Source: Kitasatospora phosalacinea
GTDB taxonomy: Bacteria > Actinomycetota > Actinomycetes > Streptomycetales > Streptomycetaceae
NCBI RefSeq assembly: GCF_000717185.1
Contig: NZ_JNYE01000029.1
Span: 1-64,000, forward strand
DNA length: 64,000 nt
Direction: 5' to 3'
The first letter of the stretch is position 1. Each line of letters opens with the position of its first letter. The notes below the pieces were generated by a model. It made no database searches. It had not been told where the DNA came from and saw nothing but the letters and a program-made list of their open reading frames with translations. Positions 16,056-25,603 of the stretch are shown here, in pieces. Made by a program: the position numbers and the translations under genes.

Positions 16056-17951
16056 TCAGTCCTCCTTCTGCAACTCGGTGAGCAGGCGGCGGGCGACGGC
16101 GTCGTTCTGGCGGAAGGACGGGGCGTCGGTGCGCGGGCGGGCGAAGGCGGCCGGGGCGCGGGTGGTGGTGGGGGCGCCGAGGGCGGTGCGGCGGGGGTGC
16201 GGGCGGTGGCCGAGCGCGGGGTCGACCAGGCGGGCGTCGGGGTCGGTGCGGACCAGCCCGGAGCGGTAGGCGTGGCCGTCGGGGTCGGTCAGCCGTTCCT
16301 CGTCGATCCGGCCGTCGCGCAGGAGCTGGCGCAGCAGCGGGTCGCCGGTGCGGTCGAGGGCGTGCCGGGGGAGGAAGGCGTCGACCAGGGCGGTGCCGTG
16401 GACGTGGTGGCCGGGCAGGGCGGGGGAGGAGGCGCGGAAGGTGCCGTGCTCCTCGTCGAGGTCGACCCGCAGGTCGGGGCCGAGGAAGTGCAGCAGTCCG
16501 GCGTCGGAGAGGGCGAGCAGCTGTTCCAGGCGGAAGCCGGGCGGGCCGGAGGCGTAGAAGGAGAAGAAGCCGCCCCACCAGCCGTCGAGGTGGGCGGCGG
16601 TGGAGCGGGCGGTGAGCGGGTGGGCGGGCAGCAGGTGGACGAGGTGGCCGTAGAGCGAGAGCAGGGCGTAGAAGGCGCCGAGGTCGGCGCTGTGCCGCAG
16701 GTCGGAGCGGCGGGCCAGGTCGGCGCGCAGGTGGGCGCGCAGGTGCTGCTGGAGTTCGGCGGGGCTGCCGACCCGCAGGCCGGTGAGCGGGCGGTCGAGC
16801 CGTTCCAGGTCGAGGCGGTCCTCGGGGTCGGGGACGGCGGCGGCGACCAGGGCCGCCCGCTCGGGGCCGTCCCAGGGGTGGCGGTCGTAGGCGGCGAGGA
16901 ACTCGGCCCAGGGCAGGGCGGTGCGTTCGGGGTGGCCGTGGAACAGCTCGTGGTAGTAGCCGAAGCCGATCTCCTTGGCCATGGCGGGCCACAGGTCGCG
17001 CCGGAAGTCGACCTGCCCGTCGGGGAGTTCGAGGCCGGGGCCGAAGTAGCGCGGGAACGGCGGGAGCGGGCCCTGGAGCCGGTAGCCGGTCTTGGCGTGG
17101 TACGGGACGCCGCGGCGGGAGCCCGCGTACAGCACGGGTTCGCGGCCGGAGGGGTGGTAGCGCAGGCCGCCGCCGGGGCGGGGGGTGAAGCGGCCGCCGC
17201 GGCCCTCGGTGAGCAGCGCGACCAGGTCGACGAAGGCCAGGCCGAGGCCGCGGACCACCACCCGTTCGCCGGGGGCCAGGCCGGAGAGGTCGGCGTCGGC
17301 GGTGAAGGCGGGCGGCTGGTAGGTGCGGCCGTGCCGGGCGGCGAAGGCGCGGGGCCCGGCGGTCTCGGGGCCGGGCGCGGAGTCCAGGTGGCCGAGGGCG
17401 AGCACCACCCGGTCGGCGAGCAGCACGGTGCCGGAGAGGTGGACGCGCTGCGGCCCGTCCGGGCCGCCGGTGAGCTTGCGGACGGTGTCCTGGTGGACGA
17501 ACAGCCGTACGTTGTCCGGGAGTTCACCGGCGGCCCGGCGCAGCACCCAGTCCAGGTAGCCGCCCTGGGCGCGCCGGGTCGGGAAGTCGGTGGGGGCGAG
17601 GGCGCGCAGTTCCGCGGCCACCTCCTCGTCCTCGGCGGGCCGGTACGGGGGGTGGGCGGCCGGGTCGGCGGCCCACTCGGCGAGCGAGGGGCCGGGGCGG
17701 ACCGGGCCGTCCATGGTGGTGCGCTCGTCGGTGAACATGGTGACGTCCTCGGCCATCGAGTTCATCCGCAGCAGCGGCGACTGCGCGTACCGCCAGATCC
17801 GGCCGCCGCCGGGCGGGTGCGGGTCGACCAGGTGGATGTCCAACTCGACGCCGGGGCCCAGCAGTGCGGGCGCGTTCGCGGCGATCCGCTCCAGCAGGCC
17901 GGTGCCCCGCGGCCCGGCGCCGACCACGACCAGTACGGGCACCGCGCTCAC
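16056..17951 (-). CDS. FAD/NAD(P)-binding protein (HI0933/PF13454-type oxidoreductase)
   Basis: A 631-residue flavoprotein candidate. The N-terminus has a dinucleotide fold VLVVVGAGPRGTGLLERI and a second fold region around VVVRGLGLAFVDLVALLTEG (about residues 240-260), as in the FAD-NAD(P)-binding family PF13454. GTG 17951 overlaps the stop of the upstream ABC permease gene (GTGA), which indicates translational coupling. It shares the transcript with the permease and is divergent from the monooxygenase operon, so it may reduce flavin or act on the same imported compound. That role is inference. I recognise the family but not a specific reaction. Confidence 0.85.
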   Translation of the reverse strand: MSAVPVLVVVGAGPRGTGLLERIAANAPALLGPGVELDIHLVDPHPPGGGRIWRYAQSPLLRMNSMAEDVTMFTDERTTMDGPVRPGPSLAEWAADPAAHPPYRPAEDEEVAAELRALAPTDFPTRRAQGGYLDWVLRRAAGELPDNVRLFVHQDTVRKLTGGPDGPQRVHLSGTVLLADRVVLALGHLDSAPGPETAGPRAFAARHGRTYQPPAFTADADLSGLAPGERVVVRGLGLAFVDLVALLTEGRGGRFTPRPGGGLRYHPSGREPVLYAGSRRGVPYHAKTGYRLQGPLPPFPRYFGPGLELPDGQVDFRRDLWPAMAKEIGFGYYHELFHGHPERTALPWAEFLAAYDRHPWDGPERAALVAAAVPDPEDRLDLERLDRPLTGLRVGSPAELQQHLRAHLRADLARRSDLRHSADLGAFYALLSLYGHLVHLLPAHPLTARSTAAHLDGWWGGFFSFYASGPPGFRLEQLLALSDAGLLHFLGPDLRVDLDEEHGTFRASSPALPGHHVHGTALVDAFLPRHALDRTGDPLLRQLLRDGRIDEERLTDPDGHAYRSGLVRTDPDARLVDPALGHRPHPRRTALGAPTTTRAPAAFARPRTDAPSFRQNDAVARRLLTELQKED

Positions 17952-18967
17952 CGCCCGGCCGTGCGCCGGAAGGCGCCCCGGGCCCGCTGGAGCGGGGTCG
18001 GCGGCAGGCCGCCGCGGGTGGCGCCGCGGGCGAAGTGCCGCTCCAGGTAGTACTGGCCGACGGACAGCACGCTGGTCACCGCGACGTACCAGAGGGTGGC
18101 CACCATCAGCAGCGGGATCACCCGGTACGTCTGGTTGTAGATCATCTGGGCCGAGAACAGCAGGTCGTGGACGGCCAGCACGCTGATCACCGCGGTGCCC
18201 TTCAGGGTGCCGATCAGCATGTTCCCGGCGGGCGGCAGGATCGCCCGCATCGCCTGCGGCAGCACGATCCGGCGCAGCACCCGGCCGCGGCCCAGGCCCA
18301 GCGAGGCGGCCGCCTCCAACTGGCCCTGCTCGACCGACAGCACGCCGGAGCGCACCACCTCGGCGGCGAACGCGGCCTCGTGCAGGGTCAGCCCGATCAG
18401 CGCGGTCAGCACCGGGCCGAGCAGGTCGACGGTCTCCACCGAGAACAGCTCGCCGCCGAACGGCAGGCTCAGCGACAGCGTCGGGTACAGCAGCCCGATG
18501 TTGAACCAGAGCAGCAACTGCACCAGCAGCGGGGTCGCCCGGAAGATCCAGACGAAGCCCCAGCTGAGGCCCTGCAGCACCGGGTTGCCCGACAGCCGGG
18601 CCACCGCCAGCGCGGTGCCCAGGGCGAAGCCGAGGGCGACCACCGCGCCGGTCAGCCACAGCGTCAGCAGCAGGCCGCGCAGGATCGACGGCGAGGTCAG
18701 GTAGGAGCCGACCACCGGCCACTCGAAGGCCGCGTTCCCGGCCAGCGAGCGCACCAGCAGTGCGGCGGCGAGCAGCGCCAGGCCGCCGCTGACGTACCGC
18801 CCGGGGCGGCGGCGGGGCGCGATCGGCAGCCCGGACAGGGCGGGCGGCGCGTCGGCGGGCGGCCCGGCGGCAGGGGGCGCGTCGGCCGGGGCCCCGGTGA
18901 GGGGCGCGTCGGCAGGGGGCGGTGCGGCGGGGCGGGGGCCGGCGGACGGGACGGCGGGCGAGGCCAT
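17948..18967 (-). CDS. ABC amino-acid-type transporter permease
   Basis: A 339-residue permease with an Ala/Pro-rich N-terminal extension of ~65 residues and five to six membrane helices. The EAA loop reads EAAASLGLGRGRVLRRIVLPQ and the helix-proximal motif EAAFAAEVVRSG is typical of HisM/GlnP-type permeases for polar amino acids. ATG 18967 has a GGAG site. It is a paralogue of the permease at 21980-22927 on the opposite strand, and no ATPase or binding protein lies in its own operon, so it probably uses the ATPase at 22924. The two permeases could form a heterodimer. Promoter at 19095-19125. Confidence 0.92.
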   Translation of the reverse strand: MASPAVPSAGPRPAAPPPADAPLTGAPADAPPAAGPPADAPPALSGLPIAPRRRPGRYVSGGLALLAAALLVRSLAGNAAFEWPVVGSYLTSPSILRGLLLTLWLTGAVVALGFALGTALAVARLSGNPVLQGLSWGFVWIFRATPLLVQLLLWFNIGLLYPTLSLSLPFGGELFSVETVDLLGPVLTALIGLTLHEAAFAAEVVRSGVLSVEQGQLEAAASLGLGRGRVLRRIVLPQAMRAILPPAGNMLIGTLKGTAVISVLAVHDLLFSAQMIYNQTYRVIPLLMVATLWYVAVTSVLSVGQYYLERHFARGATRGGLPPTPLQRARGAFRRTAGR

Positions 18968-19094
18968 GGAGGGCTCCAACGGGCGGCGGGACGGGCGGTC
19001 TCCGCATGCCGTCACTCACGCGCGCCGCGTCCCTCAACGCGGCTGGGCCTGGCGGCAGTTCGGCCGGGCCCGGGCAGTTCTCGCTCCGGTTCCG

Positions 19095-19125
19095 ATCGTA
19101 CGCGCGAGCGAGCGGCGGCTGTCAA
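19095..19125 (-). promoter_or_regulatory. Putative promoter for permease-FAD protein operon
   Basis: Minus-strand TTGACA (19120-19125), a 19-base spacer and TACGAT (19095-19100). The boxes are near-perfect, the spacing slightly long. The predicted leader is about 120 bases. Confidence 0.5.
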
Positions 19126-19167
19126 GGACGCGGGTGTGACGCCGGTGTTTCGTCCCCCTCGGAAAGG

Positions 19168-19197
19168 TTGACGGGCCGTCCGCGGCGCTGCTCAACT
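19168..19197 (+). promoter_or_regulatory. Putative promoter of the leader peptide and monooxygenase-ABC operon
   Basis: TTGACG (19168-19173), an 18-base spacer and TCAACT (19192-19197). The -10 ends seven bases before ATG 19205, so the transcript would begin at or next to the start codon, a leaderless arrangement. Confidence 0.45.
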
Positions 19198-19204
19198 GTT
19201 CGAC

Positions 19205-19285
19205 ATGACAGCCGAGCAGCCCGCCCTCGTGACGCGAGGCCACATCGACTTCGGTCGGGTGTGGTCCGCGGCGTGTCGCGGCTGA
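19205..19285 (+). CDS. Short leader peptide with conserved HIDF-R-SAAC ending (sulfur-type attenuation leader)
   Basis: This 26-residue ORF ends LVTRGHIDFGRVWSAACRG. That fits the actinobacterial leader-peptide pattern L-x-x-R-x-H-(V/I)-D-x-x-R-x-x-S-A-x-C seen upstream of sulfur-assimilation and sulfur-compound transport genes. In such systems translation of the Cys codon is thought to report cysteine supply to the downstream operon. A promoter ending seven bases upstream would make it leaderless. It precedes the flavin monooxygenase and ABC transporter genes by about 250 bases, a region with a GTCCGTCC/GGACGGAC palindrome at 19367-19382 that could form a control hairpin. Confidence 0.7.
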   Translation: MTAEQPALVTRGHIDFGRVWSAACRG

Positions 19286-19366
19286 CCCGGCAGCGGGCCG
19301 CCTGATCCGGCCCTTCCTCCCTCCGGGAGTCCTCCCTCGGTCGCCCCTGTCGCGGGCCGGGAAGCC

Positions 19367-19382
19367 GTCCGTCCGGACGGAC
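19367..19382. promoter_or_regulatory. Perfect 16-base palindrome downstream of leader peptide
   Basis: GTCCGTCC followed directly by GGACGGAC. It could be part of an attenuation hairpin between the leader peptide and the operon or a repressor site. The remaining leader DNA from 19286 to 19472 is C-rich and holds no recognisable gene. Confidence 0.35.
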
Positions 19383-19471
19383 CAACAGGCGTACGCTGCC
19401 GCCCCCCTGGCGTTCCCCGCTCGCTCCTGAGCCGGCGCCCCGTCACGCGCCCACGCCCGTCCTCCCCGTCC

Positions 19472-19503
<32 letters not shown>

Positions 19504-19536
19504 CGCCCCGCCCACGAGGACCACGGCTGGGACCGG

Positions 19537-20523
19537 GTGCTGTTCGCCTACGGCGCCGGATCGCCCGAACCCGCAGCCGCCGCCGCGTACCTCGCCGCCA
19601 AGCTCGACCGGCTGCAGATCCTGCTCGCGCACCGGCCCAACGTCTCGTACCCGACCTTCGCCGCCAAGACCTTCGCCACCCTGGACCGGATCAGCGACGG
19701 CCGGCTCACCGTGCACTTCATCACCGGCGGCAACGACCACGAGCAGCAGCGCGAGGGCGACTTCCTGCCCAAGGACCGCCGCTACGACCGCACCCGCGAG
19801 TACATCGGCATCGTCAAGAAGGCCTGGACCAGCCGCGAACCCTTCGACCACGAGGGCGAGTTCTACCGCTTCAACGACTTCGTCTCGGACGTCTTCCCGG
19901 TCCAGCAGCCCCGTCCGGGCGTCTCCTTCGGCGGTTCCTCGCCCGCCGCGTACGCCGCCGGCGGCGCCGAGGCCGACGTCTACGCGCTGTGGGGCGAACC
20001 GCTGGCCCGCACCGCCGAGCAGATCGAGCTGGTCAGGGCCGCCGCCCGGGCCGCCGGGCGCACCGACGCCCCGCGGATCCAGGTCGCCTTCCGGCCGATC
20101 ATCGCGCCCACCGAGGAGCTCGCCTGGGAGAAGGCGCACCGCACGGTCGCCGCGATCAAGTCCCGCCGGGAGGGCGACGACCTGGTCCGCCGCAGGCTCG
20201 CCAACGGCGACGGCCCGGAGAACGCGGGCTCGCAGCGACTGGTGGAGATCGCCGAGGCGGGCGAGCGCTACGACCGCGCGCTGTGGACCCCGACCGCCGC
20301 CGCCACCGGCGGCGCGGGCAACTCCAACGCCCTGGTCGGCACGCCCGAGACGGTCGCCCGGGCGCTGCTCGACTATTACGACCTCGGCGTGGACATCCTC
20401 TCCGCCCGCGGCTACCACCACGTCGACGACGCGATCGACTTCGGCCGGTACGTCATCCCGATCGTCCGCGAGGAGGTCGCCAAGCGCGACGCCGCGAAGG
20501 CGGCCGGGGCCACCGCGGCATGA
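19537..20523 (+). CDS. LLM-class flavin-dependent monooxygenase, 5' end missing or disrupted
   Basis: The readable part is 328 residues of a luciferase-like, FMN-dependent monooxygenase of the SsuD/YxeK type: LQILLAHRPNVSYPTFAAKTF, then DGRLTVHFITGGNDHEQQREGD and GTPETVARALLDYYDLGVDI. Family members carry about 40 more N-terminal residues. The coding frame continues upstream of GTG 19537 as RAHEDHGWDR into the 30-base C run, so GTG 19537 is only the first possible start, not the likely true one. The gene ends with an ATGA overlap into the acetyltransferase gene. By context it would oxidise an imported sulfur-containing amino-acid derivative; that is inference from operon content and the leader peptide. 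Confidence 0.85.
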   Translation: MLFAYGAGSPEPAAAAAYLAAKLDRLQILLAHRPNVSYPTFAAKTFATLDRISDGRLTVHFITGGNDHEQQREGDFLPKDRRYDRTREYIGIVKKAWTSREPFDHEGEFYRFNDFVSDVFPVQQPRPGVSFGGSSPAAYAAGGAEADVYALWGEPLARTAEQIELVRAAARAAGRTDAPRIQVAFRPIIAPTEELAWEKAHRTVAAIKSRREGDDLVRRRLANGDGPENAGSQRLVEIAEAGERYDRALWTPTAAATGGAGNSNALVGTPETVARALLDYYDLGVDILSARGYHHVDDAIDFGRYVIPIVREEVAKRDAAKAAGATAA

Positions 20524-21041
20524 GCGCGCTGACCGTCGAGCGGGCCGTCCTCGGCGACCCCCTCACCGAACCGCTGATCCGCGAGCTCACCCACGAGTAC
20601 GTCACCCGCTACGGCCCCGGCGGCCACCAGGAGATGGCCCGCTACGGCGCCGAGGAGTTCGCCCCGCCCGACGGGCTGCTGCTCCTGCTGCTGCGCGACG
20701 GCGAACCGGTGGCGGGCGGCGCCTACCGCCGCCACGACGCCCCGGCCACCGCCGAGGTGAAGCGGATGTGGACCGCGGCCGGGCACCGCCGCCAGGGCCT
20801 CGGCCGCCGCGTCCTGGCCGAACTGGAGTCCGCCGCCCGGGAGGCCGGGTACCGCCGGATCCTCCTCACCACCGGCCCGCGCCAGCCCGAAGCCAGGGGC
20901 CTCTACCTGGCGGCCGGGTACACCCCGCTGTTCGACGCCCGCGTCGAGCCCGCACCGGACGGCGGCCCGCTGCCGTTCGAGAAGGACCTGCTCACCACTG
21001 GCACGGCCGCCGCGGCGGCCGGAAAGGCACCGATCCGATGA
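20520..21041 (+). CDS. GNAT-family N-acetyltransferase (YxeL-like by context)
   Basis: A 173-residue acetyltransferase. The acetyl-CoA pyrophosphate loop RRQGLGRR is at residues 90-97, preceded by the strand [12 protein letters not shown] and followed by the helix [13 protein letters not shown] and the beta-bulge region [16 protein letters not shown] 20520 overlaps the monooxygenase stop and its own stop overlaps the next ATG (both ATGA), so three genes are translationally coupled. In the B. subtilis yxe operon the equivalent enzyme N-acetylates S-(2-succino)cysteine before oxidation; the same role is plausible here but not shown. Confidence 0.88.
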   Translation: MSALTVERAVLGDPLTEPLIRELTHEYVTRYGPGGHQEMARYGAEEFAPPDGLLLLLLRDGEPVAGGAYRRHDAPATAEVKRMWTAAGHRRQGLGRRVLAELESAAREAGYRRILLTTGPRQPEARGLYLAAGYTPLFDARVEPAPDGGPLPFEKDLLTTGTAAAAAGKAPIR

Positions 21042-21964
21042 AGCGCCACCTCCCCGCCGTCGCCCTGGCCGCCGTCGCCGCCCTGGTGCTGGCGGGCTGC
21101 GGATCCGACCCGGCCGCCGCCCCGAAGGCCGCCCCGGTCGGCATCCGGCCCGAGCAGGACGTCCTGTCGGGCGTGCAGAAGAACGAGGCGGCCGCGGCGC
21201 TGCTGCCCGCCGACGTCCGGGCCGCGGGCACGGTCAAGCTCGGCGGCGCGGTCGGCTCCCCGCCCGGGGCGTACTACCCGGAGGGCAAGAAGGAGATCAC
21301 CGGGCTGGACGTCGACCTGGTCAACGCCGTCGCCAAGGTGCTCGGGGTGCAGGTGCAGCGCGAGGACGCCGCGTTCGAGACCATCCTGCCCGCGCTCGGC
21401 AGCGGCAAGTACGACGTCGGCACCGGCAACTTCGGCGTCACCGAGGCCCGGCTGAAGACCATCGACTTCGTCACCTACATCGACGACGGCCAGGGCTTCG
21501 CGGTCCGCTCGGACAACACCGCGCTGAACACCGTCACCGACCTGGTCCAGCTGTGCGGCCTGACCATCGGCACCGGTGCGGGCACCACCTTCGAGGCCAC
21601 CCTGAACGCCAAGAAGGACGTCTGCGCGCAGGCCGGCAAGAAGCCGTACGAGGTCAAGGTGTTCTCCGACAACGGCGCCGTCTTCACCGGCCTGCAGCAG
21701 GGCCGCCTGGACGTGGTGATGTCCACCATCAACGGCCTGCGCTACCAGGCCGCCCAGCCCGGCGCCAAGACCCGCTTCCTCGGCGAGTACCACCTGCTCG
21801 ACGTCGGCTTCGCGTTCAAGAAGGGCTCGGCGCTCACCCCCGCCTTCCAGGCCGCCGTCAACCAGCTGATCAAGGACGGCACCTACCGGAAGATCCTCAC
21901 CAAGTGGGGCACCGCCGACTCGGCCATCACCGAATCGAAGATCAACCCGCCCGAGCACCCCTGA
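21038..21964 (+). CDS. Family-3 solute-binding lipoprotein of ABC transporter
   Basis: A 308-residue extracytoplasmic binding protein with a lipoprotein signal (LVLAGC, lipidated Cys21). The two-lobed family-3 fold is visible: [20 protein letters not shown], then [18 protein letters not shown], then [18 protein letters not shown] and [14 protein letters not shown]. Two Cys residues (in QLCGLTIG and DVCAQAG) could form a disulphide. Family members bind polar amino acids, including cystine-type compounds. It lies in the coupled monooxygenase-acetyltransferase-transport operon and probably feeds the permease immediately downstream. Confidence 0.93.
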   Translation: MKRHLPAVALAAVAALVLAGCGSDPAAAPKAAPVGIRPEQDVLSGVQKNEAAAALLPADVRAAGTVKLGGAVGSPPGAYYPEGKKEITGLDVDLVNAVAKVLGVQVQREDAAFETILPALGSGKYDVGTGNFGVTEARLKTIDFVTYIDDGQGFAVRSDNTALNTVTDLVQLCGLTIGTGAGTTFEATLNAKKDVCAQAGKKPYEVKVFSDNGAVFTGLQQGRLDVVMSTINGLRYQAAQPGAKTRFLGEYHLLDVGFAFKKGSALTPAFQAAVNQLIKDGTYRKILTKWGTADSAITESKINPPEHP

Positions 21965-21979
21965 CCCCGGGAGCCCCCG

Positions 21980-22923
21980 ATGACCGCCCTCACCCCCGAG
22001 CAAGCCCTCCCGATCCGACAACCCGCCGACTCCGCCGAGGAGTTGAGGATCGTCCCGCACCGCAGGCCGTGGCGGCTGGTGGCCGGACTGGTCGCGCTGG
22101 TGCTGGCCGCCCAGTTCCTGCACGGGCTGGCCGTCAACCCCGGCTGGGACTGGCCGACCTTCCGTGCCTTCGTGTTCTCCGACAGCATCCTGCGCGCGGT
22201 CGGCGTCACCCTCCAACTCACCGCCTACGGCACCGTCCTGGGCTTCGCGCTGGGCGCGGTGATCGCCGCGCTGCGGCTGTCCGGCAGCCCGATCCTGCGC
22301 ACCATCGCCTGGACGTACGTGTGGGCGTTCCGCTCGATCCCGCTGATCGTGCAGCTGGTGTTCTGGTTCAACCTGGCCTACCTGTACAAGCGGATCGGGA
22401 TCGGCGTCCCGTTCGGCCCGACCTTCGCCTCCTTCGGCACCACGGACCTGCTCGGCGCCCTCGGCGCGGCCGTCCTCGGCCTCGCCCTGCACCAGGCCGC
22501 GTACGCCGCCGAGATCATCCGCGGCGGGGTGCTCGCGGTCGACGCCGGACAGCTCGAAGCCGCCGCCGCGCTCGGCATCCCGAAGTTCCGGCAGGCCTGG
22601 CGGATCGTGCTGCCGCAGGCCATGCGCGGCATCCTGCCGAACGCCGCCAACGAGGTCATCTCGCTGTTCAAGGGCACCTCGATCGTCTACGTGATGGCGA
22701 TCGGCGAGCTCTTCTACCAGGTCCAGGTGGTCTACGGCCGCACCGGCCGGGTGGTGCCGCTGCTGATGGTCGCCACCGTCTGGTACGTGCTGCTGACCAC
22801 CGCCCTCTCGCTCGTCCAGTACCACGTCGAGCGCTACTTCGCCCGGGGCAGCGAACGCCACGCGCCGCCCACCCCCTGGCAGCGGCTGCGCGCCGCCGTC
22901 ACCGAGAGCAAGGAGAAGCGGGC

Positions 22924-22927
<4 letters not shown>
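21980..22927 (+). CDS. ABC amino-acid-type transporter permease
   Basis: A 315-residue HisM/GlnP-type permease with a ~40-residue cytoplasmic N-terminus and five or six membrane helices. The EAA loop reads [21 protein letters not shown], preceded by [13 protein letters not shown]. It is clearly related to the permease on the other strand at 17948-18967 but lacks that protein's long Ala/Pro extension. ATG 21980 follows GGGAG. The stop overlaps the start of the ATPase gene (ATGA). It should carry the compound delivered by one of the two binding proteins of the operon. Confidence 0.93.
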
Positions 22928-23700
<773 letters not shown>

Positions 23701-23730
23701 AGTCCCGTCCCGTTCGAAGGAGTCACCCGC

Positions 23731-24720
23731 ATGTCCGTGCACCGCCGCACCTTCGCCCCGGCCGCCGCCGCCCTCGTCGCCGCCCTGCTGCTCTCCTCCT
23801 GCGGCTCCGCGGACGACGCCGCCGCCGACCTCGGAGCCGAGAAGGAGGGCACCGCGCCCAACGGCGTGAAGATCAACCTGACCCCGGAGCAGAACCGGAT
23901 CAGCACGCCCGAGGTCGACGCGATCGCCGCCCTCCTCCCCGACGAGGTCCGCCGAAGAGGCACCCTCCGGGTCGCGGCCAGCGTCGGCACCGTCCCGCCG
24001 CTGGGCTTCTACGCCACCGACGACAAGACCGTCATCGGCACCGAAGCCGACCTGGCGCACCTGATCGGCGACGTGCTCGGCCTGAAGGTCGAGATCGACC
24101 CGGCCTCCTGGGAGAACGTCTTCATCGGCCTGGACAGCGGCAAGTACGACGCGGCCGTCACCAACGTCACCGTCACCGAGGCCCGCAAGGAGAAGTACGA
24201 CTTCGCCACCTACCGGCTCGACATCCTCGGCTTCGAGGCCAAGAAGGGCGGCAGCTGGAAGGTCACCGGCCCGGCCGACGTCGCCGGGCACACCATCGGC
24301 GTCTCCTCCGGCACCAACCAGGAGAAGCTGCTGCTGGCCTGGAGCGAGCAGGACGTCGAGAACGGCCTCGAGCCGGTCGACGTGAAGTACTACCAGAACT
24401 CCTCCGACTACTACCTCGCCCTCGGCTCCGGCCGGATCGAGGCCTGGCTCGGCCCCAACCCGGGCACCGCCTTCCACGCCGCGCAGACCGGCGAGACCGA
24501 GGTGATCGGCACCTACTCCGGCGCGGGCGACACCGTCCTCGGCAAGATCGCCGCCACCACCAAGAAGGACAACGGCCTGGTCAAGGCGCTCAACGCGGCC
24601 ATCAACGAGACCATCGAGAACGGCACCTACGCCCAGGTCCTGAAGCGCTGGGGCCTGGACAACGAGGCCGTGCCGACCTCCGAGATCAACCCGCCCGGCC
24701 TGCCGAAGTCCAACAGCTGA
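23731..24720 (+). CDS. Second family-3 solute-binding lipoprotein
   Basis: A 329-residue binding protein with a lipoprotein signal (LLLSSC, lipidated Cys24). Fold markers are RGTLRVAASVGTVPPLGFY, the segment TEADLAHLIGDVLGLKVEI, then DSGKYDAAVTNVTVTEARKE. It ends with SEINPPGLP, closely similar to SKINPPEHP at the end of the first binding protein, so the two are paralogues with the same C-terminal signature. It lies 30 bases after the ATPase gene, last in the operon, and is followed by a hairpin at 24740. Two binding proteins suggest two related substrates or a broad range. Confidence 0.93.
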   Translation: MSVHRRTFAPAAAALVAALLLSSCGSADDAAADLGAEKEGTAPNGVKINLTPEQNRISTPEVDAIAALLPDEVRRRGTLRVAASVGTVPPLGFYATDDKTVIGTEADLAHLIGDVLGLKVEIDPASWENVFIGLDSGKYDAAVTNVTVTEARKEKYDFATYRLDILGFEAKKGGSWKVTGPADVAGHTIGVSSGTNQEKLLLAWSEQDVENGLEPVDVKYYQNSSDYYLALGSGRIEAWLGPNPGTAFHAAQTGETEVIGTYSGAGDTVLGKIAATTKKDNGLVKALNAAINETIENGTYAQVLKRWGLDNEAVPTSEINPPGLPKSNS

Positions 24721-24739
24721 CGCCCTCCACCGGCTCGTC

Positions 24740-24776
24740 GGAGCGCATCCCTCACCACCCGTGCGGGATGCGCTCC
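24740..24776 (+). terminator. Hairpin terminator after the ABC operon
   Basis: GGAGCGCATCCC and GGGATGCGCTCC form a perfect 12-pair stem. It overlaps the 3' end of the convergent gene at 24752 and could end transcription from both sides. Confidence 0.6.
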
Positions 24777-25603
24777 AGCACGCCGCCCGCGAACACGTCG
24801 TACAGCGGCAGCGACTCCAGGTGCACGTAGCCGATGTGGCAGTCGCACGACCCCAACGGGCATGCCCGCGGCCGCAGTTGCTCCCGGTACGAGTCGTCGT
24901 ACAGGTTGCCCAGCGGCGGCCGGACGAAGTGGCAGCGGCGCACCGTCCCGTCCCCGTCCACCGACACCACGCTCTCGCCCGTCCGGCACGGCAGCCCCGC
25001 GCTGCGGTGCGGGTGGCGGCTGTACCCGAACAGCGGGTCCAGCTCCGTCCACTGCGCCGCCTCGGCGTCGGCGTACGTCAGCCCGTCGGCCGCGTTCACC
25101 CACAGGTACACCCCCTCCGGCAGCGCCGCCCGCAGCCGCCGGGCCGCCGCCAGGTGCTCCGGCTGCCCGACCACGCCCACGCTGAACCGCACGCCCAGCG
25201 CGGTGAGTTCGGCGCACTTGGCGAGGAAGCGCTGCTCGCTCACCTGCCCCGGGTGGTACGTCACCCACAGCGCCAGCTTCGAGCGGTCCGCCTCCGCCAG
25301 CCAGGCGGTCCGGCAGCTCGCGTTGGTCTGGATCGCCACCCGCTCCAGGTGCGGCAGCCGGCTCAGCTCCACCATCGCCCGCCGGTACCAGCTGCGCACC
25401 AGCCCCTCGCCCCACGGCGTGAACAGCACCGACAGCCGCCCGTGCCCGTACGTCGCCGCCCAGGCCGTGAACCGCTCCAGCGCCGCCCGGTCGGTCCGCA
25501 GCAGCTCAGGGGTGTCGCGCCGCTTGGCGAACGGGCAGTACGGGCAGTCGTAGTCGCAGGAGGACAGCGGGCCCCGGTAGAGGAGGGTCAGGTGGTCGCT
25601 CAC
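24752..25603 (-). CDS. STM4011-family radical SAM protein with SPASM-like C-terminus
   Basis: A 283-residue radical SAM enzyme. The 4Fe-4S/SAM motif is C16-x3-C20-x2-C23 (SCDYDCPYC). The C-terminal part has further Cys at about 206, 224, 248, 253 and 255 in a pattern (GDGTVRRCHF, PPLGNLYD, ACPLGSCDC) resembling SPASM or twitch auxiliary-cluster domains, which are common in peptide-modifying enzymes. GTG 25603 overlaps the upstream STM4012 stop. It is last in a five-part operon whose order matches Salmonella STM4011-STM4015 homologues. The family has no reaction established to my knowledge. The SPASM reading is my inference. Confidence 0.88.
   Translation of the reverse strand: MSDHLTLLYRGPLSSCDYDCPYCPFAKRRDTPELLRTDRAALERFTAWAATYGHGRLSVLFTPWGEGLVRSWYRRAMVELSRLPHLERVAIQTNASCRTAWLAEADRSKLALWVTYHPGQVSEQRFLAKCAELTALGVRFSVGVVGQPEHLAAARRLRAALPEGVYLWVNAADGLTYADAEAAQWTELDPLFGYSRHPHRSAGLPCRTGESVVSVDGDGTVRRCHFVRPPLGNLYDDSYREQLRPRACPLGSCDCHIGYVHLESLPLYDVFAGGVLERIPHGW

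Noticed and set aside
18968..19094. Second Cys leader peptide on the minus strand before the permease
   Set aside because: Short frames in the leader lack the H-(V/I)-D...SAxC pattern.
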